Part shown: one piece after another, positions 53,141-62,350 of the stretch | How the letters are laid out: every line of letters starts with the position of its first letter | Position numbering within the stretch: position 1 is the first letter of the stretch | From: Caldilineaceae bacterium | GTDB lineage: Bacteria > Chloroflexota > Anaerolineae > Caldilineales > Caldilineaceae | Direction of reading: 5' to 3' | Assembly (NCBI GenBank): GCA_019637645.1 | Contig: JAHBVH010000027.1 | Coordinates: 30,469 to 94,468 of the forward strand | Length of the DNA stretch: 64,000 bases | Program-made: the position numbers and the translations under genes | Notes under the pieces: generated by a model | Database searches by the model: none | Told to the model about the DNA's origin: nothing | Seen by the model: only the letters and a program-made list of their open reading frames with translations

Positions 53141-53903
53141 ACCGTTGGTTCCTCCTGAATAAGTTTGTTAAAAACCACCAAACAAGCTAGCCGCCTACGT
53201 ACCTTCACCACCCAGCATGACATCACAAAAATAGACACCGATAACTTTAAAAATCCTCATCGGCGCGAGGCATGCGGATGAACAAAGACGTGGCGGCCAT
53301 AGTTTCTCAGCTACAGATGGCGCGCAGAGAGGATCAACGCGCTCAAACGCACTGTAGGCTGAATCGCTATACAGGGTAGCATATCGATTGTGCCAAACAT
53401 ACGGCGGTGGAAGCGACGCTCGGCGTCAATCATTGTGATACTCTAGCAACTTTTGGCAAAGCCACGCGCACGGCCCATCTGAAAAGACGCGGCAGCAGCG
53501 CAAACGCCAAGTCAACAACTTCTCTTTATATTTTTACCAACAAATATTTTTACTACCAAGGGGATAGGGAGCGACCTGCTTTTTCATAGCGTACCACGAC
53601 CGAAAATCTCTGTCAACCACGCCCAAAACGTCTATTATATATCACATCTTTCTTTGTAACGACACCGCCTAGCGATCATACGATGACATGGGGTAGCGCT
53701 TGAGATTATCCCGGTGGTGAGCAGCCAAGCGACAAAGGCTATGGTCGCGCCCTCTTTGGATGACATTCAAAGAGCAGAACATTTGTGCGAACGCCACCGC
53801 GTGTGCTACAATAGCGTAACAGAATCCCTGATGCCCAGCGAGAACGACCTACCCTGAATTGCCCTAGAAGTAAGCATTCGGTGTCTGCTTGGTGAGGTGA
53901 CTG
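53141..53903. other. Long divergent intergenic region upstream of the sugar ABC operon and DinB
   Basis: About 760 bases without a credible gene; short open frames on both strands lack coding character. For the minus strand, TTGACA with a 17-base spacer and TACGCT (about 53590-53620) is a weak promoter candidate for the ABC operon. The region is long enough for several regulator sites. Confidence 0.4.
53783..53812 (+). promoter_or_regulatory. Possible promoter of the DinB-DUF1801 unit
   Basis: TTGTGC (53783-53788), an 18-base spacer and TACAAT (53807-53812), about 90 bases before the DinB start codon. Reasonable but not strong. Confidence 0.4.
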
Positions 53904-54410
53904 ATGCAGCGTCATGACATCGTAGAACTGCTCCACTACAATACTTGGGCCACCGCGCGTAGCTTAGCCAAGATTGAACAATTGAGCGATGAACAACTGA
54001 AGGCACCGGCCAACCTCGATCATGGCACAGCCTGGCAAACCTTGCTCCATCTCGTCGATGTGGAGTGGAGTTGGCGGCTCATGGCCCAACGCATCCCTGC
54101 AACCCAACTGGTGTGGGAAGTGGCCGATCTCGCCGATTTGCCGCGTCTCCAAACTTTCTGGCAGGCCGAACAGGCGCGCCTGCTCGCCTATGTCGAGCAA
54201 GTGCCGGAGGAGAACCTCTCGGCGCTTGTCGAGTATGGCAGCCCACAAGGGCGGTCACCCCAAAGCGCGAAACTGTGGCATATCCTGGCGCATATCGTTA
54301 ACCACAGCACCCAACACCGTACCGAACTGGCGCGCTATCTGACCGACTGTGGCTTTTCCCCCGGCGATCTAAGTTTATTAGCGGCGTTATCCATAGAAAG
54401 CACAAGCTGA
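53904..54410 (+). CDS. DinB family protein
   Basis: A 168-residue four-helix-bundle protein of the DinB/YfiT metalloenzyme group. The three metal-binding His positions are visible: one in TLLHLVDVEWSW and two in the C-terminal HILAHIVNHSTQHRTELA. GTGAGG precedes the ATG. Members act as thiol-dependent transferases (bacillithiol or mycothiol) in detoxification, or are of unknown role. DUF1801 follows after 14 bases, in one transcript. Confidence 0.9.
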   Translation: MQRHDIVELLHYNTWATARSLAKIEQLSDEQLKAPANLDHGTAWQTLLHLVDVEWSWRLMAQRIPATQLVWEVADLADLPRLQTFWQAEQARLLAYVEQVPEENLSALVEYGSPQGRSPQSAKLWHILAHIVNHSTQHRTELARYLTDCGFSPGDLSLLAALSIESTS

Positions 54411-54424
54411 GCGAGGAGGAAACA

Positions 54425-54841
54425 ATGGCTGAACTCAAAACGAAGCTGACTGGCGCGAGTGTTGAAGAGTTTCTCCAAAGCGTGGAACCGGCGGCGAGAC
54501 GCCAAGATGCCCTGGCGATTCGCGCGCTCATGCAAGAGCTCACAGGGGACGCGGGCAAGATGTGGGGGGAAAGCATCGTGGGCTTTGGCAGCTATCACTA
54601 CCAATATGCCAGCGGACGCGAAGCCGACTGGATGCTGACGGGCTTCTCGCCCCGCAAGCAGAACCTAACACTCTACATCATGGCCGGTTTTGAACAGTAC
54701 GACGACTTGCTTGCACGCTTGGGCAAGTATACAACCGGCAAATCTTGTCTCTACGTCAAGAAGCTACAGGATATTCATCTTGACGTTCTGCGTGAGCTGG
54801 TCCAACAGTCAGTTGCCCACATGAAGGCAACCAATCCTTAG
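54425..54841 (+). CDS. DUF1801 domain protein
   Basis: A 138-residue YdhG-like protein with the pattern SVEEFLQSVEPAARRQDALAI at the start (residues 13-33; shown as SVEEFLQSVEPAARRQDAL) and then GESIVGFGSYHYQYASGREA and FSPRKQNLTLYIMAGF. GAGGAGG precedes the ATG at a good distance. Family function is unknown, although the fold is often found near DinB, DHFR-like and glyoxalase-type genes, as here. Confidence 0.9.
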   Translation: MAELKTKLTGASVEEFLQSVEPAARRQDALAIRALMQELTGDAGKMWGESIVGFGSYHYQYASGREADWMLTGFSPRKQNLTLYIMAGFEQYDDLLARLGKYTTGKSCLYVKKLQDIHLDVLRELVQQSVAHMKATNP

Positions 54842-54918
54842 CAACGGGTTAAAAAGAGCCCTTTTACACCTGACCGGTTTTATGAAGGGTAAGCAAATGT
54901 TTGGGTAAAGCAGCATAG

Positions 54919-54950
54919 CCTGATGAAGTTAATGGTTAATCTTCATCAGG
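54919..54950. repeat. Hairpin downstream of DUF1801
   Basis: CCTGATGAAG (54919-54928) pairs with CTTCATCAGG (54941-54950), with TTAA/TTAA pairing inside. No T-run. A degenerate half of the GACCGGTTT palindrome stands at 54868. May end the DinB-DUF1801 transcript. Confidence 0.6.
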
Positions 54951-55063
54951 GACGGTGCTAGCGCGCAACGCCCGCGGGAGCGGGCTGCGCTGGCGTCGGT
55001 CAGTAGCCCGGTGGCATCGGGGGCCTCCTGGGTACGGGCGCGATATGAATCACATTTTCGCTC

Positions 55064-56191
55064 ATGCAAAAATTCAGTTGGCAGCAGATCAACGCCTGGC
55101 GTCTTACGCAAGCAGGATTGAGCAGGAGAGGCGAAGCAAGTGCGCTTCTCCCCCTGTTGACGCGCCTAGGCGGGGTGCAGGCTCAACTCATGTCCGCGGC
55201 AGAGCTCGCGCTGTGGACGCGCCTCCAAGCCATTACCCCTGCCACGATTCAGCAAATGCTTGGGGAAGAACGCAGCCTCGTCAAAACTTGGGCAATGCGC
55301 GGCACCTTACACCTGTTACCAACGCAAGCATTTGGAGAATTTGTCGCGGCTAGCGCGGCAACGACCATCAAACGCCCGCCCAGTTACTATAGCTATCACA
55401 AAGTGACCTCCGCTGAGCTAGACCAGATTATCGAGACCATTCCCTTGGTGCTCAGTGCCACACCGCTCACGCGTGAGCAAGTAGCCGATGCCGTGGTGGT
55501 CAAGACGGGCAATGCCAACCTCCGCGAGGTGCTGCTCTCGGGCTGGGGTGCCCTCCTCAAACCTTCGGCACGCCGGGGTGACATCTGTTTTGGGCCCAAC
55601 CAAGGGCAGAATGTCACCTTTGTACGGCCCCATGCTTGGTTGGGCTCGTTTAAGCGGTTGGAACCAATCCCGGCCCTCCAAGAAAGCGTCCGCCGCTTTC
55701 TTACCACCTACGGGCCAGCAACCATAGAAGAATTTGCGCGCTGGTGGGGGATCGATGCAGCACAAGCCCGCAAACTCTTTAAAACCATGGCCGACGAATT
55801 GACCACGGTCGAAGTCGCAGGCTGGCAAGCCCAAGTTTTGACGAGTACGCTGGCCGCGCTGGACAACGCAGAAGCGCCCCCCACCGTGCGCCTACTACCC
55901 TATTTTGATCCCTATACCATTGCCATCGCCCGTCACAGCGACTATCTCCTTCCCCCTGTGCACAGGCGAAAAGTCTACCGCGCCCAAGGATGGATCGCCC
56001 CTGTCGTTTTAGTAGATGGGCAGATTGTTGGCATTTGGGAACATGCGCTCAAGCGAACTATCGAAGTAACCATTACGCTCTTTGCCCCGGTTACCGTTTC
56101 TGTCCAGGAAGAGCTGATTGCCGAAGCCGAACGCTTAGGCCCCTTCTTGGGCAACCAAGTCCAGGTACAATTAACCGGCAAGCCCCAATAG
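55064..56191 (+). CDS. Winged-helix DNA-binding protein, AlkZ/YcaQ-like (HTH_42)
   Basis: A 375-residue protein of the HTH_42 family, which includes DNA glycosylases that repair alkylated or crosslinked bases. The N-terminal [17 protein letters not shown] and [20 protein letters not shown] contain the Q-x-Q motif (VQAQ) that acts in YcaQ. Middle and C-terminal winged-helix parts follow ([36 protein letters not shown]). Start ATG 55064. Many homologues are unstudied, so glycosylase activity is probable, not certain. Confidence 0.85.
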   Translation: MQKFSWQQINAWRLTQAGLSRRGEASALLPLLTRLGGVQAQLMSAAELALWTRLQAITPATIQQMLGEERSLVKTWAMRGTLHLLPTQAFGEFVAASAATTIKRPPSYYSYHKVTSAELDQIIETIPLVLSATPLTREQVADAVVVKTGNANLREVLLSGWGALLKPSARRGDICFGPNQGQNVTFVRPHAWLGSFKRLEPIPALQESVRRFLTTYGPATIEEFARWWGIDAAQARKLFKTMADELTTVEVAGWQAQVLTSTLAALDNAEAPPTVRLLPYFDPYTIAIARHSDYLLPPVHRRKVYRAQGWIAPVVLVDGQIVGIWEHALKRTIEVTITLFAPVTVSVQEELIAEAERLGPFLGNQVQVQLTGKPQ

Positions 56192-56261
56192 CCGTCCCAG
56201 CCCGCTGAAGGCCGCGCGTTCTGAGCACAAGCCATTGCCAACCAATCAAAGGAACAGCATC

Positions 56262-56855
56262 ATGCGAAAAATCATTGTCTATAACGTCATCTCGCTGGAT
56301 GGGTATCATACCGGGGTAGAGAACGACGTTGCGGTCATGTTCCCGATGATGGGCAAGGTCTTCGATTCTTATAATGCCGAACTGCTGCGTACAGCGGACG
56401 TGCATCTCATGGGCCGCGTTTCCTTTGAACTCTTCCAAAGTTTCTGGCCCAAGGTCGCCGAGAATCCAACTTCGGCGGCGTGGACAGACGCGCAACGCGA
56501 TCTCGCCCAGGCGGGCCAAGCAGTCCAAGGCATTGTCGTCTCCGATACGCTCCAAGGCAATTGGCAGGGTCTTCGCATTATCCGACGGCGCGACGCTTAT
56601 CGGCAATTGGCTGAACTCAAACGTCAGGAAGGTCAAGCAATTTTAATTACCGGCAGCCGGACACTCTGGAACGATCTGCTCGCCCATGATCTGGTGGATG
56701 AGATCCATTTGCTGGTTGGTAACCTCATCTTAGGCGAAGGTGTTCCGGTTTTCGCGGGCAAGACACCCGCAGCCCTGCGGCTCATTGAGACCCGCCGGTG
56801 GGCAGATTCGGACAACGTCCTTCTACGTTACGAAGTTCAGCACAAAAGTGGGTAA
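56262..56855 (+). CDS. Dihydrofolate reductase/RibD C-terminal family protein
   Basis: A 197-residue reductase-like protein. [38 protein letters not shown], the central [20 protein letters not shown] and the strand [14 protein letters not shown] form the RibD_C pattern. The ATG at 56262 has AAGGAA before it; nine earlier codons are not conserved. Such YwjB/YyaP-like proteins are NADPH binders of unknown substrate. It is part of a plus-strand run with AlkZ-like, VOC and TPR genes. Confidence 0.9.
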   Translation: MRKIIVYNVISLDGYHTGVENDVAVMFPMMGKVFDSYNAELLRTADVHLMGRVSFELFQSFWPKVAENPTSAAWTDAQRDLAQAGQAVQGIVVSDTLQGNWQGLRIIRRRDAYRQLAELKRQEGQAILITGSRTLWNDLLAHDLVDEIHLLVGNLILGEGVPVFAGKTPAALRLIETRRWADSDNVLLRYEVQHKSG

Positions 56856-56916
56856 TGAGCCGTCTCTGGCCCCGTGTTTTGAAATGTGCTTTGAAAGAGA
56901 GAAAGGATCGTTCTGC

Positions 56917-57750
56917 ATGATTGGCAAACCAAGCCGTCCTGGCTTTCGGACCATCACCCCCTACCTCATTGTACGTGATCTGGCCGCCTATTTGGTCTTT
57001 CTTCACCAAGCCTTTGGGGCCACCGAACATCTTCGCGCCACGGGAGCGGCGGGTGGCAACCATGTCGAACTGCGTATTGGCGATTCGATGCTCATGCTAG
57101 GCGAGGCCAAAACAGGCATTGCAGAACCAACCCAAAGTATGTTATTCCTCTATTTTGAAGCAGTCGATGCCGTCTATACCGCGGCATTGGCCGCCGGTGC
57201 GACCACGCTCATGCCGCCGACGGATGGGGCCTTTGGCGAGCCACGCGGCGCTGGTGTTAAAGATATGGCCGGGAATGAATGGTATTTTGCCAACTGGATA
57301 GACCGTCCCGACGCGCCTCCCACCTATGTAGAAGAACCAGAAGCCGATGTTATTCCCATGCTCACCTATGAAGATGGCCCTGCTGCGCTGGATTGGCTGG
57401 CCGCGGCCTTTGGTTTTCAGGAAGTGACCCGCTGGTTAGACGCAGAGGGTCGCTTGTCCCATGGAGAGATGATCACAGGCAGTGGCCAGCTGATGCTGGC
57501 TACCCCAACCCCGGCCTATCAGAACCCCAAACATCACCGAGCAGCGTGTGAAGCAGCGCGGGCTTGGTCACAGGTGCCGTGGGTGATCAATGGCGTCTTG
57601 GTCTATGTCGCAGATGTGGATGCGCACTTTGCCCGCGCCCAACAAATGGGCGCGACCATCCTCAGTGCCATCGAAGAGGGCTTCCCGGGGCGACGCTATC
57701 GTGTCGAAGACTTGGAAGGGCATCGTTGGATGTTTATGGAACGCCCCTGA
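56917..57750 (+). CDS. VOC family protein with two glyoxalase-like modules
   Basis: About 277 residues from ATG 56917, where AAAGGA stands at a suitable distance; the frame is open further upstream into the DHFR-like gene, without conservation. Two PhnB/glyoxalase-like halves are visible: first TPYLIVRDLAAYLVFLHQAF to KDMAGNEWYFANW, second PMLTYEDGPAALDWLAAAFG to VEDLEGHRWMF. Metal-ligand positions H (NHVELRI) and E/D at the ends look intact. Substrate unknown; detoxification or antibiotic binding are typical. Confidence 0.9.
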   Translation: MIGKPSRPGFRTITPYLIVRDLAAYLVFLHQAFGATEHLRATGAAGGNHVELRIGDSMLMLGEAKTGIAEPTQSMLFLYFEAVDAVYTAALAAGATTLMPPTDGAFGEPRGAGVKDMAGNEWYFANWIDRPDAPPTYVEEPEADVIPMLTYEDGPAALDWLAAAFGFQEVTRWLDAEGRLSHGEMITGSGQLMLATPTPAYQNPKHHRAACEAARAWSQVPWVINGVLVYVADVDAHFARAQQMGATILSAIEEGFPGRRYRVEDLEGHRWMFMERP

Positions 57751-57764
57751 AAGAAGGAAAACTG

Positions 57765-58187
57765 GTGGATCCCGAGAACCCGATTGTCAAACTTTGTGTC
57801 AAAGGCATGCAGGCCGAGGGCGAAGGCCGCCTTGCCGACGCGCAACAGCTCTTTCAGCAAGCATGGAAGGCGAGTCAAGCGGCGTGGGAAGCCTGTATTG
57901 CCGCCCACTTTCTGGCGCGCCATCAACCGCCCGCCACCATGCTCCACTGGAATCAGGTGGCACTGCAACGGGCCGAAGCCAGCAACGACGACCAAATCCG
58001 TAGTTTCTACCCTTCGCTCTATTTGAACCTGGGCTGGTCCCATGAACAACTGGGAGCGTTGGCAGAAGCCGGCCACTACTACGCACTCGCCGCAGCACGC
58101 CTTGCCGAGCTGCCCGCCGATCCTTACGGGGAAGTGGTCCGCAAAGGCGTGGCCGCGGGACAAGCGCGGCTTGCACAAGCTGGTTAA
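57765..58187 (+). CDS. TPR-like helical protein
   Basis: 140 residues from a GTG at 57765, preceded by AAGGA. The protein consists of helical pairs: GMQAEGEGRLADAQQLFQQA, then EACIAAHFLARHQPP and SLYLNLGWSHEQLGALAEAG, typical of tetratricopeptide repeats. I recall close homologues annotated as rRNA adenine methyltransferase, but no methyltransferase motif is present, so that label would be wrong. It starts 15 bases past the VOC gene and is co-transcribed. Confidence 0.75.
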   Translation: MDPENPIVKLCVKGMQAEGEGRLADAQQLFQQAWKASQAAWEACIAAHFLARHQPPATMLHWNQVALQRAEASNDDQIRSFYPSLYLNLGWSHEQLGALAEAGHYYALAAARLAELPADPYGEVVRKGVAAGQARLAQAG

Positions 58188-58300
58188 AGATGGGACGCGG
58201 ATTTACGCCGATACACGCGGATTTCATCCGATTTATCTGCCTAAATTCGTTTCCTATTTTTAAGATAGATAGGCTAACAGGTAGACGGAGAAGCAAGAAG

Positions 58301-58495
58301 ATGACGGAAACACCGCCTAATGCGGTTCACCCGCTGACACGCGCCGAGTGGCGGGCTTGGCTGGCACAAAATTATACCCGGACCCAAGGCGTCTGGCTGA
58401 TCAGGTATAAAAAAGACACGTGAAAACCACAGGTGACCTACGATGAAGCCGTTGAAGAAGCGCTCTGTTTTGGGTGGATCGACAATGCGCTGAAA
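58301..58495 (+). pseudogene. YdeI/OmpD-associated family gene broken by a nonsense codon
   Basis: ATG 58301 begins PLTRAEWRAWLAQNYTRTQG, VWLIRYKKDT, then TGA at 58421-58423, and in the same frame KPQVTYDEAVEEALCFGWID. The family has KKxTGKPxxTYxEAVEEALCFGWID here, so the stop replaces a Gly or Ser codon by one base change. After WIDN the similarity is lost and the remaining two thirds are absent. Broken gene. Confidence 0.8.
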
Positions 58496-58673
58496 ATTCT
58501 CATAAAAGTTCACAGTTGTGAACAGACGATTCCGTGCTTATGCCAATGGCTTGTTCGACGGATACCGCGTGGCGCGTGTACAATACGATCTTATTGTTAC
58601 TCACCTGCGTGTGACATGGTGTGACAGCCACTCTGCCGGCCAATGTGTGCACGCTCATGCAGGAGCCTCTTCC

Positions 58674-60116
58674 TTGAGTCAGCCGCCTTTGACCGGAGCC
58701 CGGTCTGTTGAAACCCTATCTGCCACCCTTCCCCAACCCGTTGGTATCCCAGAAAAACTGAATCATATCTTGCTTGGCTTGATGATCCCCAGCGCGATCA
58801 TGGTGCTCAATATGTCCATGTTCTCGGTGGCGTTGCCCACCATGCGCGATGAGTTTCGGGTGGAGCCGGATCAAGCTGCGTGGCTGGTGGCCGCGTACAC
58901 GTTGCCCTTTGTCATCTTTACACCCCTCTATGGTCGGTTGGGTGATAGCTTGGGCAAGCGGCGCATGTTGCTTTTTGGCATTATCATCTATGCGCTGGGT
59001 GCCTTCCTCTCCCTCTTTGCCGTCGATCAACAATTGATCGTGATAGGACGCATTGCGCAGGGGATCGGGACGGCGGGCATCAACCCGCTGAGCATTGCGT
59101 TGATCGCCGAGCGCTTTCCGCCAGAACAGCGCGGACGGGCGTTGGGCTCGTGGAGTTCCACCGGGCCAGGCATTGCCACGTTGGCCCCGTTTGCCGCGGG
59201 CTTTCTGGTCGATCACTTTGGCTGGCGGGCTAACTTTATTTTGCTGCTGGTGGCCGCGCTGGTCGCCTTTCTCTTGATGCTCCAATTTTTGCCCGCTTCG
59301 TCACAACCCTTTGAACGGCGCTTTGTCCGTCACTTTGACTGGATCGGCTTTTTACTGCTGGCTCTGGCCTGTCTCTGCTTTGTCTTTTATCTTTCCAGCC
59401 GCCCCATCACCGGCGTCGAGCCCTTGCAGGATTGGCGTTTGTTACTCTTGGCCCTCTTGATCTTTGCCAGCTTCTATGCTTGGGAACGCTACTTTCCCGC
59501 GCCGTTGATCGACTTTTCCCTCTTTGCCCGCCAAAACTTTGGCCGTGCCTCCCTCTGTGCTTTGATCCGCATGATCCTCATGAACAGCAATGACTTCTTG
59601 ATTCCACTCTACTTTACAGATATTCACAACCTACGCCCCTCGACGCTGGGGATCCTCTTAGCCGCCTACTCGGGTGCGCTGTTGACGACGACGCGGCTCG
59701 CGGGGCAGCTCTCCGATCGCGGCTTTGGGCGGTGGTTGATTGTGGGCGGGCTATCGCTCCAAGGGAGCATGTTGATCGTACTAGCGCGCCTGCCCGCGAC
59801 CACGCCCATGTTGTTGGCCGTTGGGGTGGTTTTTATGCTGGGGATGGGAGCCGGACTCTCTTTGGCTGTGCTGTCGGCGGTTGCCATGCGCGATGTACCA
59901 GCCGCACAAGCCGGGGCCGCGGCTGGGCTCTTTAGTATGATTCGCTTTTCGGGCAGTATTGTCGGTACGACGCTGGCAGGGGTCCTGCTGCGCCAATCCC
60001 TGGGCTATAGTGGGATCCCGATCACAGCCTACCAGATGGTCTTTGGCGCAGTAGCAGCAGTAGCTATTATCGGTGCGTTATTGGCCGTGCAGTTGAAGGT
60101 AGCGCGGACGCGGTAG
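58674..60116 (+). CDS. MFS transporter, DHA2 (14-helix) type
   Basis: About 480 residues from a TTG at 58674 with AGGAG nine bases before it; the frame is open back to 58518 without conservation. The first helix is LGLMIPSAIMVLNMSMFSVA. PTMRDEFRVEPDQAAWLVAA, RLGDSLGKRRMLLFG (the A-motif loop) and WSSTGPGIATLAPFAAGFL (motif C) mark it as a drug/H+ antiporter of 14 helices. Substrate unknown; probably exports toxic compounds. A heptamer tract begins at its stop codon. Confidence 0.9.
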   Translation: MSQPPLTGARSVETLSATLPQPVGIPEKLNHILLGLMIPSAIMVLNMSMFSVALPTMRDEFRVEPDQAAWLVAAYTLPFVIFTPLYGRLGDSLGKRRMLLFGIIIYALGAFLSLFAVDQQLIVIGRIAQGIGTAGINPLSIALIAERFPPEQRGRALGSWSSTGPGIATLAPFAAGFLVDHFGWRANFILLLVAALVAFLLMLQFLPASSQPFERRFVRHFDWIGFLLLALACLCFVFYLSSRPITGVEPLQDWRLLLLALLIFASFYAWERYFPAPLIDFSLFARQNFGRASLCALIRMILMNSNDFLIPLYFTDIHNLRPSTLGILLAAYSGALLTTTRLAGQLSDRGFGRWLIVGGLSLQGSMLIVLARLPATTPMLLAVGVVFMLGMGAGLSLAVLSAVAMRDVPAAQAGAAAGLFSMIRFSGSIVGTTLAGVLLRQSLGYSGIPITAYQMVFGAVAAVAIIGALLAVQLKVARTR

Positions 60117-60211
60117 AACAAAGGACAAAGGACAAAGGACAAAGGACAAAGAACAAAGAACAAAGAACAAAGAACAAAGAACAAAGAACAAAGAACAAAG
60201 AACAAAGAACA
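60117..60211. repeat. Heptamer tract (GGACAAA then GAACAAA)
   Basis: About 13 seven-base units begin directly after the TAG of the MFS gene: first GGACAAA, then GAACAAA. The clean change from one unit to the other shows expansion by slippage. A minus-strand reading frame through it (repeating LCSLFFV) is an artefact. Confidence 0.93.
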
Positions 60212-60250
60212 GGGCAAATCACCTAGTCGCCAGTCCCTAGTTGCTTACCT

Positions 60251-61318
60251 TCACTGGCGGGCGCTGAGATAACTGTGAAAGGCATCTTGGTAGATGGTGC
60301 TTAGTTCGCCGAGATCGACTTGCATGCCGCTCTTGTAGTAGACATTGGCGGCGATGCCAAGGCCCCAAGTCATGGCGGCGGCAATGGCACCGGCCGCGGC
60401 CGAAGAGGCGATCATCCCGGCAGGCCCGAGCAGGAGGTCGGCGATCAATTTGGCGGCGTTGCGATAGATCGCTTTGCCAGCCACACCGGTGACACTCGAA
60501 CCGAGTAGTTTCATGACATCGCTTGGGCTGACTTTGAGATTATAGATGTAAGCAATGCGCATACAAAGCCCGGCTTGGAGGGCGGTGAGCGGGACAATAT
60601 CGGAGCCCGGTAGTGGCAACGCGCCAATGCCAAAGGCCGAAATGGCCGCGCCCTTGATCCAGATTTTGACCCGTTCCTCTTTATGCCGGGCTACTTTTAA
60701 AAAAAGGAGATCCTTGCCTTGCACACTGAGGATCTCGGCAATCTTGTTGCTTAATAATTCAATATGGATCCCTTTGGTTGCGGAGATCGGCACAATCTGA
60801 TCATAGTCCAACCGTTGCGCGAGATCAGCCACCACCGCAGGCACTGCCTCGGCTTCGATGGTGTCGATTTTGTTGAGCACGACAATGGTTGGCTTCTGCA
60901 ATTGACGAATCGACCGAAATGCATTGGCCTCTTCGGGGCTGCGATTGCTGGCGGCATTGACAAAGAAGAGGATAATGTCGGCATCCTGCTCCACAAAATC
61001 CTTGGCCTGGGCCCCCAAGAGCAACGTGCGCATCTCATTGAGCCCTGGCGTGTCGGCAATGAAGACATTCTCGGCATATGGATGCAGCGCGATCTGCTTG
61101 GTCCAACCGGCAATGGGATGCACTTCGCTCAATTTACGCCCCGTCAGCGCATTGATCGTCGCTGATTTACCGGCGTTGGCCTCGCCAATCAGGCTAATAA
61201 TCAGCTTAGATTGGGTAATCGCCTTAAATTCCTCGGCCTGTGCGTCTAGCTCTTGGGCAAAACTTTTTTCATACGCTTCAGCATCCAACGTTGACACTTT
61301 TTCTTGCTCTTTATTCAT
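60251..61318 (-). CDS. Membrane-associated GTPase (Era/dynamin-like, with C-terminal helical domain)
   Basis: A 355-residue GTPase. G1 is GEANAGKSATINAL (G45-S52), G3 DTPG (89-92), G4 NKID (149-152) and G5 ISATKG. The C-terminal 140 residues hold hydrophobic helices (GIGALPLPGSDIVPLTALQA; ASSAAAGAIAAAMTWGLG), like the DUF697/YcjF domain that contacts the membrane. A 30-residue membrane protein gene lies 42 bases upstream on the same strand, possibly a partner. Function unknown. Confidence 0.9.
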   Translation of the reverse strand: MNKEQEKVSTLDAEAYEKSFAQELDAQAEEFKAITQSKLIISLIGEANAGKSATINALTGRKLSEVHPIAGWTKQIALHPYAENVFIADTPGLNEMRTLLLGAQAKDFVEQDADIILFFVNAASNRSPEEANAFRSIRQLQKPTIVVLNKIDTIEAEAVPAVVADLAQRLDYDQIVPISATKGIHIELLSNKIAEILSVQGKDLLFLKVARHKEERVKIWIKGAAISAFGIGALPLPGSDIVPLTALQAGLCMRIAYIYNLKVSPSDVMKLLGSSVTGVAGKAIYRNAAKLIADLLLGPAGMIASSAAAGAIAAAMTWGLGIAANVYYKSGMQVDLGELSTIYQDAFHSYLSARQ

Positions 61319-61360
61319 AGCCTATCCTTATTTGCCCAACCACCAAGAGAAGCCAGCTGG

Positions 61361-61453
61361 CTAGCGCCGCTTGCGCAGGCGAATCTCTTGCAAAGCGACA
61401 TACAAAAGTCCACCCACAATTAACAATACGCTCAAAATAAAAATAAGTGGCAC
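61361..61453 (-). CDS. Unannotated 30-residue single-pass membrane protein
   Basis: A GTG at 61453 opens a 30-codon frame ending in TAG at 61361-61363. AAGGAG lies exactly six bases before the GTG, an ideal ribosome-binding site. The peptide is one hydrophobic helix (PLIFILSVLLIVGGLLYVA) followed by a strongly basic tail (LQEIRLRKRR), a clean positive-inside single-pass layout. The GTPase gene starts 42 bases downstream on the same strand. I know no family for it. The site, layout and context make expression likely. Confidence 0.6.
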   Translation of the reverse strand: MPLIFILSVLLIVGGLLYVALQEIRLRKRR

Positions 61454-61510
61454 AAAATACTCCTTTTCAACAAGCCTACCAGAACAAGCGTCGCTTTCCA
61501 GTATACTGGC

Positions 61511-61556
61511 CCCCGATTAGACTGACCCCGATTAGACTGACTCACGATTATACTGG
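61511..61556. repeat. 15-bp tandem repeat CCCCGATTAGACTGA
   Basis: Two exact copies (61511-61525, 61526-61540) and one decayed copy, flanked by TATACTGGCCC on both sides. Located between the small membrane protein and the chromate transporter gene. Confidence 0.8.
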
Positions 61557-61669
61557 CCCACCATAGCGCTGTCAACCAGTTGGAATAATCGTGAACATGC
61601 GCGCTATAATGGAGTGACGCGGTGATTGTTCATTTCTCAATTGATAGAATAGATAGCGCAGGCAAATTG

Positions 61670-62350
61670 ATGGCGAATTTTGATGGAGAGCCAGTGGCAC
61701 AGGGAGCAAATCCAGCCATGACGCCAGAGGCGACGTTACCCCAGGGAGCAGCGGCTCAACCTTCCCTTGGGTTGCTGCTCTGGATCTGGATCTTGCTAGG
61801 ATTGCAATCTTTTGGTGGGGGGACCGCGACACTCTTTCTGATTCGGCGGGCCGCGGTCGAACGGTATCGCTGGCTGACTCCCGCAGAATTTACCCGAGAT
61901 TGGGCGCTTTGCCAGGCGGCGCCGGGGATCAATCTCTTGTGTATGACCATTCTCGTTGGGCGGCAGGTGGCTGGCTTTGCCGGTGCACTGGTGGCGCTGG
62001 TGGGGTTGATGTTCCCCAGTGTGGGGCTGACTATTTTGATGATTGCGCTCTATGCCGATCTGCGCACACTGCCGGTGGTACAGGCTGCGCTGCATGGGGT
62101 GGTGCCGGGCACGGTTGGGCTGGGGCTGTTGTTGACCTATAATATGGCGCGGCCTCTGTTGGAAAGCAGCTACCGCGAAAGTGTGCTCAACTTGTTCGTT
62201 GGTGGGCTCATTCTGGTGGGCAGCGCGGTCACTGTCCTTGTCTGGCACTGGCCGGTGATTGTCGTGCTCTGTAGTGCCGGCGCGCTCGGTGCGCTGACGA
62301 CTTGGTGGCAGGCCCACCAGCGCAACCAGGAAATGAGCCGCCGACCATGA
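61670..62350 (+). CDS. Chromate transporter (CHR) family, first short subunit
   Basis: About 226 residues from ATG 61670 (an ATG at 61718 with GGGAG before it is a shorter option). The core LLLWIWILLGLQSFGGGTAT and LTPAEFTRDWALCQAAPGIN correspond to one CHR domain, with G-x-x-S/Q-F-G-G and the Q-x-x-P-G-x-N motif. It overlaps the next gene as ATGA. Together they make a two-chain CHR transporter for chromate or another oxyanion; single-domain pairs are well known. Confidence 0.88.
   Translation: MANFDGEPVAQGANPAMTPEATLPQGAAAQPSLGLLLWIWILLGLQSFGGGTATLFLIRRAAVERYRWLTPAEFTRDWALCQAAPGINLLCMTILVGRQVAGFAGALVALVGLMFPSVGLTILMIALYADLRTLPVVQAALHGVVPGTVGLGLLLTYNMARPLLESSYRESVLNLFVGGLILVGSAVTVLVWHWPVIVVLCSAGALGALTTWWQAHQRNQEMSRRP

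Noticed and set aside
60029..60217. Minus-strand gene with repeated LCSLFFV peptide
   Set aside because: It is the translation of the heptamer tract; no ribosome-binding site and no non-repeat content.
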